DNA of 64,000 nt from an uncultured Roseobacter sp. (GTDB taxonomy: Bacteria; Pseudomonadota; Alphaproteobacteria; Rhodobacterales; Rhodobacteraceae). The notes beneath the pieces were generated by a model, which saw nothing but the letters and a program-made list of their open reading frames with translations, did not search any database and was not told where the DNA came from. The stretch is taken from assembly GCF_947495275.1 (NCBI RefSeq), contig NZ_CANLYL010000001.1:620001-684000 (forward strand), in the 5' to 3' direction. A program made the translations under genes and the position numbers. Within the stretch, counting starts at the first letter, position 1. Every line of letters begins with the position of its first letter. This document shows positions 7,803-15,418 of the stretch, piece after piece.

Positions 7803-9644
7803 TCAGACCGCATCATCCGCCTGTTGACGATACCAGAGCTGCGAATAGCGCCCGTCCTTGGCCAGCAGGCTTTCATGGGTGCCCTGCTCAACCACCTTAC
7901 CCGCTTCCAGCACAACGATCCGGTCGGCCTCCGCGATGGTCGAAAGACGGTGCGCGATGGTCAGCACCGTGCGCCCGCGCCCGGCCTGCATGAGCGCCTC
8001 CTTGATGTCCTGCTCGGTCTCGGAATCCAATGCGGAGGTGGCTTCGTCAAGTAACAGGATCGGCGGGTCTTTCAGAAGCGTGCGGGCGATCCCGACGCGT
8101 TGCTTTTCACCTCCCGAGAGCTTCAGCCCGCGCTCGCCCACAGTTGTGTCATAGCCATCGGGCAGCCGCACAATGAAGTCGTGAATTTGCGCGGCCTTGG
8201 CGGCTGTTTCGATTTCTTCCTGCGTCGCCCCCTCGCGGCCGTAGCCGATGTTGTATCGAATGGTGTCGTTGAAGAGCACGGTATCCTGCGGCACCACGCC
8301 TATGGCCGCGTGCAGACTGTCTTGGGTGACATGCCGCACGTCCTGCCCATCAATCCGGAGCGCGCCGCCGCCGACGTCATAAAACCGAAACAGCAAGCGC
8401 CCGATGGTCGATTTTCCCGAACCGGTTGAACCCACAATCGCCACCATCTCTCCGGGTTCCGCCGTGATGGACACCCCCTTCAGAATGGCGCGCTCCGCAT
8501 CGTAACCAAAGCGCACGTTGTCGAGTTCGACCCGTCCCCCCTCAACATTCAGCGCAGTGGCGTCCGGGGCGTCGGTCACCTCGGCCGGTTGTTCCAGCAG
8601 ATCGAACATCTCCCCCATATCCACCAGCGCCTGGCGGATTTCACGATAGACCGTGCCAAGGAAATTCAGCGGAATGGTGATCTGGATCATATAGGCATTG
8701 ACCATGACGAAATCGCCAACCGTCAAGGTGCCGTTCTGCACGCCGATCGCCGCCATGACCATCACTGCGACCAGCCCGCTCGTGATCAGCATCGACTGGC
8801 CGAAGTTCAGAAATGCGAGACTGTAGTTGGTCTTGATCGCCGCCGCTTCGTATTTCTCCATAGATGCGTCATAGCGCCGGGCTTCACGCGCTTCCGCGCC
8901 GAAATATTTGACCGTTTCAAAATTCAGCAGACTGTCGATGGCTTTCTGATTGGCATCAGTATCCTGATCGTTCATTTCCCGCCGCAGCTTGACCCGCCAT
9001 TCGGTCACCGCAAAGGTGAACCAGACATAAAGCCCGATGGTGACGGCCACGACCAGCAGGTAGGTGATGTCGAAAACCACCGCAAGGATGATCCCCACCA
9101 GCAGCAATTCCAGCATCAGGGGCCCGATGGAAAAAAGCAAAAACCGCAACAGGAAGTCGACGCCCTTTACGCCGCGCTCGATGATCCGGCTGAGCCCGCC
9201 CGTCTTGCGGGTGATGTGATAGCGCATGCTGAGCCGGTGGATATGCTCAAAGGTCTCCAGCGCCAGCATTCGCAGCGCCCGCTGGCCGACACGCGCAAAA
9301 ACCGCGTCGCGCAATTGCTGAAATCCAACCGTCATCAACCGCGCGACACCGTAAGCAATGGTCAGACCCACGGCACCCAGCGCCAGCATCGGCACGCCGT
9401 CCTGCGCCAGCGCGTCGACGGCGCCCTTGTAGAAGAAGGGTGTGGCGACCGAGATCAGTTTTGAAATCAGGAGCAGGGCCATGGCCATGACCACCCGCCG
9501 CTTCACCCATTCGGGGTCTTTGGGCCAGAGGTAGGGGGCGACTTTGCGGATGGTGCGCAGGCCTGACTGCCTGTCGTGCAATCCGGTGTCTTTTGCGTCC
9601 GCGTCCCGGGCGTCATCAGGCGCGACTGAGGTATCGGCTGGCAT
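7803..9644 (-). CDS. ATM1/HMT1-type ABC exporter (fused permease and ATPase)
   Basis: The 613-aa half-transporter has an N-terminal six-helix exporter domain (about residues 45-335) and a C-terminal ATPase. The ATPase shows Walker A GSTGSGKSTIGR, signature LSGGEKQR, Walker B ILLLDEATSAL and the H-loop IAHRLST. The TM region (NFETVKYFGAEAREARRYD, NFGQSMLITSGL) matches the ATM1/ABCB7 and heavy-metal tolerance subfamily, whose members export glutathione-linked sulfur, iron-sulfur precursors or metal-glutathione conjugates from the cytoplasm. The ATG at 9644 follows AGGACC. It would act as a homodimer in the inner membrane. It stands alone on the minus strand, convergent with the DUF302 gene. Confidence 0.9.
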   Translation of the reverse strand: MPADTSVAPDDARDADAKDTGLHDRQSGLRTIRKVAPYLWPKDPEWVKRRVVMAMALLLISKLISVATPFFYKGAVDALAQDGVPMLALGAVGLTIAYGVARLMTVGFQQLRDAVFARVGQRALRMLALETFEHIHRLSMRYHITRKTGGLSRIIERGVKGVDFLLRFLLFSIGPLMLELLLVGIILAVVFDITYLLVVAVTIGLYVWFTFAVTEWRVKLRREMNDQDTDANQKAIDSLLNFETVKYFGAEAREARRYDASMEKYEAAAIKTNYSLAFLNFGQSMLITSGLVAVMVMAAIGVQNGTLTVGDFVMVNAYMIQITIPLNFLGTVYREIRQALVDMGEMFDLLEQPAEVTDAPDATALNVEGGRVELDNVRFGYDAERAILKGVSITAEPGEMVAIVGSTGSGKSTIGRLLFRFYDVGGGALRIDGQDVRHVTQDSLHAAIGVVPQDTVLFNDTIRYNIGYGREGATQEEIETAAKAAQIHDFIVRLPDGYDTTVGERGLKLSGGEKQRVGIARTLLKDPPILLLDEATSALDSETEQDIKEALMQAGRGRTVLTIAHRLSTIAEADRIVVLEAGKVVEQGTHESLLAKDGRYSQLWYRQQADDAV

Positions 9645-9784
9645 CCAAGGTCCTGCTTGCTGTGAGACTTGCTACGTAAGGCACAGGCCCGCCCTTTGCC
9701 AGACTCCGGGGCAAAATAAATCTCCGGCGAAATGCGGAAACTGAATTGCACCACGGCCCGTCTGATCGGAAATGACCGGCCGGG

Positions 9785-11413
9785 TTACTCGCCCGGCAGA
9801 TCGAATATCTGGCCCGGGTAGATCAGGTCCGGGTCACGGATCGCGTCGCGGTTCGCCTCAAAGACCCGCACATAAAGCAAACCCTCGCCGTAGCGGTCAC
9901 GTGCAATGGCCCAAAGTGTGTCGCCAGTCTGCACTGTCACGGCGGTGACGGGGCCGGTCTGGCCCTCGGTTGCGGCTGCGAGCACCGCAGGGGCTTCGCG
10001 TTTGAACGGTGTCTCAACCCGGCTGGTGACGTCACCTTCCGCGTTCAGCTCATCGACCCGCAATGTATAAATGCCAGCGTCGACCCCGGATATTGCCCCT
10101 CGCCAGGTGCCATCTTCGGCCACGGGAAACGCCGCGACATTCTGATTGTCGAGATAGACGCGCACCTCCACCGAGCCCGCAACCGCACGGCCGGAAAGCT
10201 GAACATCGCCGGTTTCAGAGTACCCTATCGTATCGAGTGCGATGTTGGTTTTGGGAGCCTCGGCAGGCTGCAACAATTCCACCCCTTCCGGCGTCGACTT
10301 CAGGACCGCGACGGTTTGCGAAGGCTCGGCGGGGGCGCCTGACTCGGCGGGCCGCGTTGGCTCCGGGGTCGCAACCTGCGGTGCTGCCACTTCTGCGGTT
10401 TCAGTTTCCGCCGCCGGCACGGGCGCGGTCTCGGGCTCCTGCACAGGGGGGGCATCAGCTTCAGCCACATCAGTTTGCGGAGGCTTCAATTCGGCGTTTT
10501 GCGCAAGCGTTTCGGAGGCAGGTGCCTCCGGCTCCGCGGCGGTACCCTCGCTCGGCGTCGCAATTTCCTCCGCGCGCGCTGCGTCTTCCGTGCTTGGTTC
10601 CGCAACTTCGGGTGCCTCAGCGACGGTTTCGGGTACGACCTCGGTTAACTCCCGAGGCGCTTCGGCAACCTCAACTTCGTCGGTCGCTGGCGCTTCGGGT
10701 GAGGTCTGCGCCACCGATGGCACTGCCACGTCGGTCTCTTCAGCGACCACAGCATCGTTCGACGCGGGCGCGTCTTGTTGAGCGTCTTCCGCCTCGGCTA
10801 CCGCCACGGGCTTCGGCAGCGGTGCCAGAATGATCTCATCGACGGAGGCAACAGAAACATCCTGCCCGTCGGCCCGCAGGGTCAACACCTGTGCTACGTC
10901 GCTTGCCGGAATGAACCCCACTGCGGCAAAGGCTCCACGCGCATCGGCAACAGCGGTCGCCACCTCAACACCATCCACCAGAACCGAGACCTTCGCTCCC
11001 GGTGCCGCACGCCCGGCGATGACCGTGAGCCCGTCCTCTTCCAGACGCACCTCATCCACGCTGGGAACGATGGGCTCCGGCGTATCCGCCACAATCTCTT
11101 CTTCAGCCGGTTCGGCCGCTTCCGCCTCCTCGGCAAGATCGTTTTCATCGGGGACTTCGGGTTCTGATACCTCTTCGGCAGGCGCTTCTTCCTGCGGTGT
11201 CTCGGCGGCTTTCTCGGGCTCTGCTGGCGGGGTTTCGGCAACCGGCTGATCGGGTGCGTCAGAAGCAACGATAGCGGCCAGTTCCTCCGGGCTTGGCGGC
11301 CCCTGATCGCGCAATCCGAAATAGGCGCCAGCGGCGATCACCGCCGCAATCACCAATCCAGCCGTGACAAGCCCCGTACCGCCGGATTTGCTGGCAGCGT
11401 CATCTTCGCGCAT
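9785..11413 (-). CDS. Membrane-anchored LysM protein with long acidic Ala/Pro/Glu linker
   Basis: The 542-aa protein has an N-terminal membrane helix (TGLVTAGLVIAAVIAAGAYF) and a long low-complexity stretch of Ala, Pro and Glu. Two small beta-sandwich-like modules (around VDEVRLEEDGLTVIAGRAAP and ALDTIGYSETGDVQLSGRAV) resemble Ig/bacterial-adhesin folds. A C-terminal LysM domain reads VQTGDTLWAIARDRYGEG to YPGQIFDLPG. LysM binds peptidoglycan, so the protein probably spans from inner membrane to cell wall. The ATG at 11413 has GAAGAAGAG 6 nt upstream; a GTG at 11440 is the alternative. This architecture is common in Rhodobacterales and usually annotated only as LysM domain protein. Confidence 0.8.
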   Translation of the reverse strand: MREDDAASKSGGTGLVTAGLVIAAVIAAGAYFGLRDQGPPSPEELAAIVASDAPDQPVAETPPAEPEKAAETPQEEAPAEEVSEPEVPDENDLAEEAEAAEPAEEEIVADTPEPIVPSVDEVRLEEDGLTVIAGRAAPGAKVSVLVDGVEVATAVADARGAFAAVGFIPASDVAQVLTLRADGQDVSVASVDEIILAPLPKPVAVAEAEDAQQDAPASNDAVVAEETDVAVPSVAQTSPEAPATDEVEVAEAPRELTEVVPETVAEAPEVAEPSTEDAARAEEIATPSEGTAAEPEAPASETLAQNAELKPPQTDVAEADAPPVQEPETAPVPAAETETAEVAAPQVATPEPTRPAESGAPAEPSQTVAVLKSTPEGVELLQPAEAPKTNIALDTIGYSETGDVQLSGRAVAGSVEVRVYLDNQNVAAFPVAEDGTWRGAISGVDAGIYTLRVDELNAEGDVTSRVETPFKREAPAVLAAATEGQTGPVTAVTVQTGDTLWAIARDRYGEGLLYVRVFEANRDAIRDPDLIYPGQIFDLPGE

Positions 11414-11549
11414 AACCGTCTCTTCTTCTCGTTTAGACACCCGTCGCGAGCAGACGGACAGGCGTTGAGCCTACATAACAACTGCTCTATCACCGGTCAA
11501 AACCCAGAGCGTCACATTTCCTTTAAATTCAACAGCAAGGGATAGCCAT

Positions 11550-12101
11550 ATGAGATCGAAATCTGTTTGCGTCTACTGCGGCTCCCGCCCCGGTGCCGAC
11601 CCCGCCTATATGCGCGACGCCAAGGACCTCGGGCGCGCGCTGGCCGAAGAAGGCTGGCGGCTTGTCTACGGTGCGGGCGACGTGGGCCTGATGGGCGCTG
11701 TCGCCAGAGAGGCACAGTCCGCGGGCGCCGAAACCTTTGGCGTGATCCCGCAACACCTTGTCGATTGGGAGGTCGGCAAGACCGATCTGACCTCCTATGT
11801 GGTTACTGAGACCATGCATGAGCGCAAGAAGGTGATGTTCATGAACTGCGACGCCGTAGTGGTTCTGCCCGGCGGGGCGGGCTCACTTGATGAGTTTTTC
11901 GAGGCGCTGACCTGGCGCCAACTCGGCCTACATGAAAAGCCGGTTTTCCTTGTGAATACAAATGGCTACTGGGATCCGCTTGTGACGCTCCTGACCCATG
12001 TCACAACCCAAGGATTTGCCGATGACAGCCTGCACGGCTACTACAGCACCGTGCCGGATGCCGAGGCCGCGCGTGCCGCCCTGCGCCGCGCATTGTCCTG
12101 A
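11550..12101 (+). CDS. LOG-family (TIGR00730) protein, probable nucleotide 5'-monophosphate phosphoribohydrolase
   Basis: The 183-aa Rossmann-fold protein begins with VCVYCGSRPGADPAY and holds the LOG active-site motif as PGGAGSLDEFFE (consensus PGGxGTxxE, with Ser for Thr), plus the upstream arginine in ETMHERKKVMF. LOG enzymes split N6-modified or plain AMP into base and ribose 5-phosphate. The length is typical. Its 3' end overlaps the 3' end of the convergent permease gene by 61 nt. It is divergent from the LysM gene, with which it shares a 136-nt upstream region. Confidence 0.88.
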   Translation: MRSKSVCVYCGSRPGADPAYMRDAKDLGRALAEEGWRLVYGAGDVGLMGAVAREAQSAGAETFGVIPQHLVDWEVGKTDLTSYVVTETMHERKKVMFMNCDAVVVLPGGAGSLDEFFEALTWRQLGLHEKPVFLVNTNGYWDPLVTLLTHVTTQGFADDSLHGYYSTVPDAEAARAALRRALS

Positions 12102-12961
12102 CGCAGGGCTGAGACGGAATAGAACGCCAGCGCCGTCCAGATCAGGACAAAGGCGATCAGGTGCCAGCGTCCAAAGGGTTCGGAGAAGACAAAAACCGCG
12201 CAGGCGAATTGCAATGTCGGGTTGATGTATTGTAACAGCCCGACCGTGGTCATCGCCAGCCTGCGCGCGGCAAAACTGAACATGATCAGCGGCAAGGCGG
12301 TGATCGGTCCGGCAAAAACCAGCAGCGACATCGTGGTCAGATCGCCGCCAAAAACCGCTCCGCCATTGTGATAGGTTTGCAACAGAATGACTACGGCAAA
12401 GGGAACCAGCAGGAGCACTTCGGTGGTCACGGACACCACGGGCCCAACGTCGAGTTGTTTTTTGATCATTCCGTACAGGCCGAATGTCAGCGCCAGCGTC
12501 AGGGCAATCCAGGGCGCGGTGCCCAAACCAACCGTCAGAACCACCACCGCGACAGCCGCCAGTCCGACCGCCAGCCACTGCACCGACCCCAGCTTCTCGC
12601 CGAAAATCACCCGACCGATGACGACGGCGACCAGCGGATAAACGTAGTAGCCAAGAGAGGTCTGCGTCGTGCGCCCGGTTTGCACGGACCAGATAAAAAG
12701 CGCCCAATTGGCCGCGATCATCACAGACGCAACGGCGACCAATGCAAAACTGCGGCGGGTATTCATAGCCTGCAAGACTTCGCCCAGCCGTCCTTGTGCC
12801 CCCAGAACGACACCGAAAAACACCAGCGACCAGATCATGCGGTGCGACAGAACTTCCATCGCCGGGATATGCGACAGCATCTTGTAATACATCGGGGACA
12901 ACCCCCAGACGGTACAGGCCCCGACCATCGCCGCCACGCCCTTGGCTGGCCCACTCAACAT
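12041..12961 (-). CDS. rarD: RarD/EamA-family inner-membrane permease
   Basis: The 306-aa protein has about ten hydrophobic helices in two EamA repeats. Motifs VWGLSPMYYKML, EVLSHRMIWSLVF and QYINPTLQFACAVFVF, FSEPFGRWHLIAFVLIW are characteristic of the RarD branch of the drug/metabolite transporter superfamily. The substrate is unknown; RarD proteins are often labelled chloramphenicol-sensitive. The ATG at 12961 has AGAAGGAG about 7 nt upstream, which decides the start. Its last 61 nt overlap the end of the LOG gene on the other strand. Confidence 0.88.
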   Translation of the reverse strand: MLSGPAKGVAAMVGACTVWGLSPMYYKMLSHIPAMEVLSHRMIWSLVFFGVVLGAQGRLGEVLQAMNTRRSFALVAVASVMIAANWALFIWSVQTGRTTQTSLGYYVYPLVAVVIGRVIFGEKLGSVQWLAVGLAAVAVVVLTVGLGTAPWIALTLALTFGLYGMIKKQLDVGPVVSVTTEVLLLVPFAVVILLQTYHNGGAVFGGDLTTMSLLVFAGPITALPLIMFSFAARRLAMTTVGLLQYINPTLQFACAVFVFSEPFGRWHLIAFVLIWTALAFYSVSALRQDNARRRAARAASASGTVL

Positions 12962-13015
12962 ATTGGCACTCCTTCTTGCCGCCGGTTGTGATCCGAAAAT
13001 CACCGCGCAACAAGC

Positions 13016-13042
13016 AAAAAGGCCCCGCCAGATGGCGAGGCC
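13016..13042 (-). terminator. Rho-independent terminator of sodB
   Basis: On the minus strand the hairpin GGCCTCGCC ATCT GGCGGGGCC is followed by TTTTT (13016-13020). It lies about 20 nt after the sodB stop codon and upstream of rarD, so the two minus-strand genes form separate units. Confidence 0.85.
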
Positions 13043-13064
13043 CTTGAATGCAGTCCGTTGAGGA

Positions 13065-13664
13065 TCAGAGGCGCGAGGCGACGTTTTCCCAGTTCACCAG
13101 ATTGTTCAGGAAATTATCGAGATACGCCGGGCGCTTGTTGCGGTAATCGATGTAGTAGGAATGCTCCCAAACATCACATCCCAGCAGCGCCGTTTGCCCA
13201 AAGCACAAGGGGTTCACGCCGTTTTCGGTCTTGGTGACCTTCAGCCCGCCATCTGCGTCCTTGACCAGCCAGGCCCAACCCGACCCGAACTGGCCCGCGC
13301 CTGCGGCCGCAAACTGCGATTTGAATTCATCCATTGAGCCAAAGCTCTCGTCGATCGCCTTGGCCAGTTCACCCGGTACGCCAACCGGGCGCGGCGACAT
13401 CATTTCCCAGAACTGATTGTGGTTCCAAAGCTGGCTGATGTTGTTGAAAATCCCGTTCTGCGCCACGGCAGAACCGTCATAGGTGCCCTTGATGATCTCT
13501 TCGAGGGATTTACCTTCCCATTCCGTGCCTTCAATGGCCTTGTTGCCATTGGTCACATAGGCATTGTGGTGCAGGTCATGGTGATATTCCAATGTCTCGG
13601 CCGACATGCCCTGTGCTGCAAGCGCATCATGAGCGTATGGAAGGTCAGGTAGTTCAAAAGCCAT
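13065..13664 (-). CDS. sodB: Iron-type superoxide dismutase
   Basis: The 199-aa enzyme converts superoxide to oxygen and hydrogen peroxide in the cytoplasm. It begins MAFELPDLPYAHDALAAQ. Metal-ligand motifs are all present: EYHHDLHHNAYV, ISQLWNHNQFWEMM and DVWEHSYYIDYRN. Typical Fe-SOD residues such as FGSGWAWLV are also present. The ATG at 13664 follows AAAGGGGG. The gene is monocistronic, with its own terminator. Confidence 0.95.
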   Translation of the reverse strand: MAFELPDLPYAHDALAAQGMSAETLEYHHDLHHNAYVTNGNKAIEGTEWEGKSLEEIIKGTYDGSAVAQNGIFNNISQLWNHNQFWEMMSPRPVGVPGELAKAIDESFGSMDEFKSQFAAAGAGQFGSGWAWLVKDADGGLKVTKTENGVNPLCFGQTALLGCDVWEHSYYIDYRNKRPAYLDNFLNNLVNWENVASRL

Positions 13665-13764
13665 TTGGGCCCCCTTTGGTGATTCAGATGGGTATGGAGA
13701 GACATGAAGCTCACCCAATCATAAGTTCAAGTGTTAACGGGCGCAAAAAGTTCCTGAAGCGCAA

Positions 13765-14178
13765 TTATTCGGTGCGCGGCGTGCATTTTCCCTTACCCGA
13801 AAACCGATTGGGATAGTTCTCCGGCTTGGCGTAGATGGCAAATTTGTTGGTCTTCTTGTTGATCTGCGCGGAATAGTCGAAATAGCCCACCCGCTGGTTG
13901 GCGTCATCCTTGGCACCGCGGATCGTCCAGCGGACATCGAGACGTTTAGCATCGTTGCGCACGACCTTGGCGCTCATCGGTGTCTTGTTGAAATAGAGGA
14001 TGACAGCATCAATGACCGTCACCTGACCATTTGGTTTGACGACAATACCGACCTTATCCGAAATCCAGTCGAGGTCCTTTCTCTTCTGCGTCACATCGCA
14101 GTCGTAAAGGACCCCCTGCGCGGCGCCAGCCTGCGCCATGAAACCCGCGAATAAGATTACCAAAAAACCACGTAACAT
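13765..14178 (-). CDS. Secreted protein of unknown function, copy 1 of a tandem pair
   Basis: The 137-aa protein has a cleavable signal peptide (LRGFLVILFAGFMAQAGA), leaving about 118 residues. The mature protein begins QGVLYDCDVTQ and ends YPNRFSGKGKCTPR, with one Cys near each end that could pair. The ATG at 14178 has AAGGAG at proper spacing; a GTG six bases upstream is the alternative. It is clearly homologous to the next gene upstream (14284-14712): both share VLYDCD, an IS(D/E)K motif, an N-G-x-x-x-(V/I) turn and the RFSGxGxC terminus. I recognise no characterised family. Confidence 0.8.
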   Translation of the reverse strand: MLRGFLVILFAGFMAQAGAAQGVLYDCDVTQKRKDLDWISDKVGIVVKPNGQVTVIDAVILYFNKTPMSAKVVRNDAKRLDVRWTIRGAKDDANQRVGYFDYSAQINKKTNKFAIYAKPENYPNRFSGKGKCTPRTE

Positions 14179-14283
14179 CTTCACTCCTTACCACTTTTCC
14201 ATTGCCATAGGGCATTTGCGTCGTTGAAAACCATTCTTGCGGCAGGAGCCTCCTGATGAGGTTCTATTGCCGTTATCCGGTCA

Positions 14284-14712
14284 CTAGCCGGTACGTTTCT
14301 TGCAGGTGCCCTCTCCGGAAAACCGATCCGGATATCCATCCGGACGGGCATAAACCGATATCTTTCCGTTTTTCTTGATGGTCGCCTGATACTCGAAAAT
14401 GGGCGCAAGTTGATTGTGAGAGTTCACAAAACCAGCGACCGTCCAGCCAACAAACAAGCGGCGATCATTCTTCCTGACCATATCCGCCTCGATCGGGCTC
14501 GCATAGACATGGAGGATCATCCCATCGCTGATCGTGGCCTTGCCATTCTGATCCAGAACAATGGCCAGCTTCTCCGAAATATAGCCGCCGCCCCTCTTCA
14601 ACTGCGTGATGTCACAGTCATAAAGCACACCGCCGGAGGCGGCCTGGGCGACGGGTGCCAATGTCAGCAGGCCGAGGGCGGCCAGGGGTGCCATAAGGGC
14701 TTTAATGTGCAT
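14284..14712 (-). CDS. Secreted protein of unknown function, copy 2 of a tandem pair
   Basis: The 142-aa protein has a signal peptide ending APVAQA-ASG. The mature part starts GGVLYDCDITQLKRGGGYIS and ends YPDRFSGEGTCKKR, matching its downstream neighbour at both ends with a more divergent centre. Two cysteines are conserved between the copies. It is predicted to be periplasmic or extracellular. The two genes are 105 nt apart on the same strand and probably arose by tandem duplication. Confidence 0.8.
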   Translation of the reverse strand: MHIKALMAPLAALGLLTLAPVAQAASGGVLYDCDITQLKRGGGYISEKLAIVLDQNGKATISDGMILHVYASPIEADMVRKNDRRLFVGWTVAGFVNSHNQLAPIFEYQATIKKNGKISVYARPDGYPDRFSGEGTCKKRTG

Positions 14713-14820
14713 CGTTCATCCGCAGGTTTTTGACGTTCCGCCCCTCGGGTTGCGCCGAATTGTCGGAGCCGCAAGCCCGGGTCAGTTGAACGCCCCGTTA
14801 TCATCAGGCGGAAAATCGCA

Positions 14821-14840
14821 TTGACGCTAATGGGCGTCAA
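14821..14840. repeat. Inverted repeat downstream of soxG
   Basis: TTGACGC (14821-14827) and GCGTCAA (14834-14840) are perfect 7-bp arms with a 6-nt spacer. The repeat lies 12 nt beyond the soxG stop and 109 nt before the secreted-protein gene. There is no T-run, so it could be an operator or the stem of a Rho-type 3' end. Confidence 0.4.
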
Positions 14841-14851
14841 CCCCACGATTG

Positions 14852-15418
14852 CTAAAGATTGACCTCGGAACCAGGCTGCGCGGCAACAGTCAGCAGGTCA
14901 AACACATATTGTGCTTGAGACCGGAAACAGATGATCTGAAAACTGTCTTCATCGCGCATCCAGAAGGCGGCAGGCACCTGCGCCATGCGGGTCCGGCGGA
15001 ACATCCCCGGCTTGAATGCATCCGGCGACAGATCAACGGGGCAAAGCTTGGCGATGACCTCGCGCGCCCGGCCTCCGCCAACGCGAAAGGACGCGCGGGC
15101 GTCCGAGACATTGACCGCCAGCGCATGGGCATCGCTCAGGGTTTTCTGCATCAATTCGATATTCGCGGCTACTGTCTCATAGGGGCACAGCACCAACATC
15201 TCATCCGGGCTCATCCAGCAGATACCGCGATTTTCGACGCAATTGGCCTCGCCCTGCCCGGGCATATCTACCGCCGCAACGCCGGTCGCCGCATTCTTGA
15301 CGGCCGTCGTGGAGAGATCGCCGCGCAGCGTGATCATGCCCTGCAAAGGCACTTCGGTAATGGTTGCGATACCGGCGTCGGACACGGCGCCATCGAGGGC
15401 GGTCACGGGATCAGACAT
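14852..15418 (-). CDS. soxG: Sarcosine oxidase gamma subunit
   Basis: The 188-aa protein begins MSDPVTALDGAVSDAG. It carries the SoxG features ITEVPLQGMITLRGDL, RGICWMSPDEMLVLCP and the C-terminal FWMRDEDSFQIICFRSQAQYVFDLL. It is the small non-catalytic subunit of the cytosolic alpha-beta-gamma-delta sarcosine oxidase. The ATG at 15418 follows AAGGGGAGAAGGGG and overlaps the end of soxA by 8 nt, which implies coupled translation. It is the last gene of the soxDAG unit. Confidence 0.92.
   Translation of the reverse strand: MSDPVTALDGAVSDAGIATITEVPLQGMITLRGDLSTTAVKNAATGVAAVDMPGQGEANCVENRGICWMSPDEMLVLCPYETVAANIELMQKTLSDAHALAVNVSDARASFRVGGGRAREVIAKLCPVDLSPDAFKPGMFRRTRMAQVPAAFWMRDEDSFQIICFRSQAQYVFDLLTVAAQPGSEVNL

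Noticed and set aside
8589-9464. 291-aa frame opposite the ABC exporter
   Set aside because: Low-complexity His/Gln/Asp composition and full overlap with a well-supported transporter.
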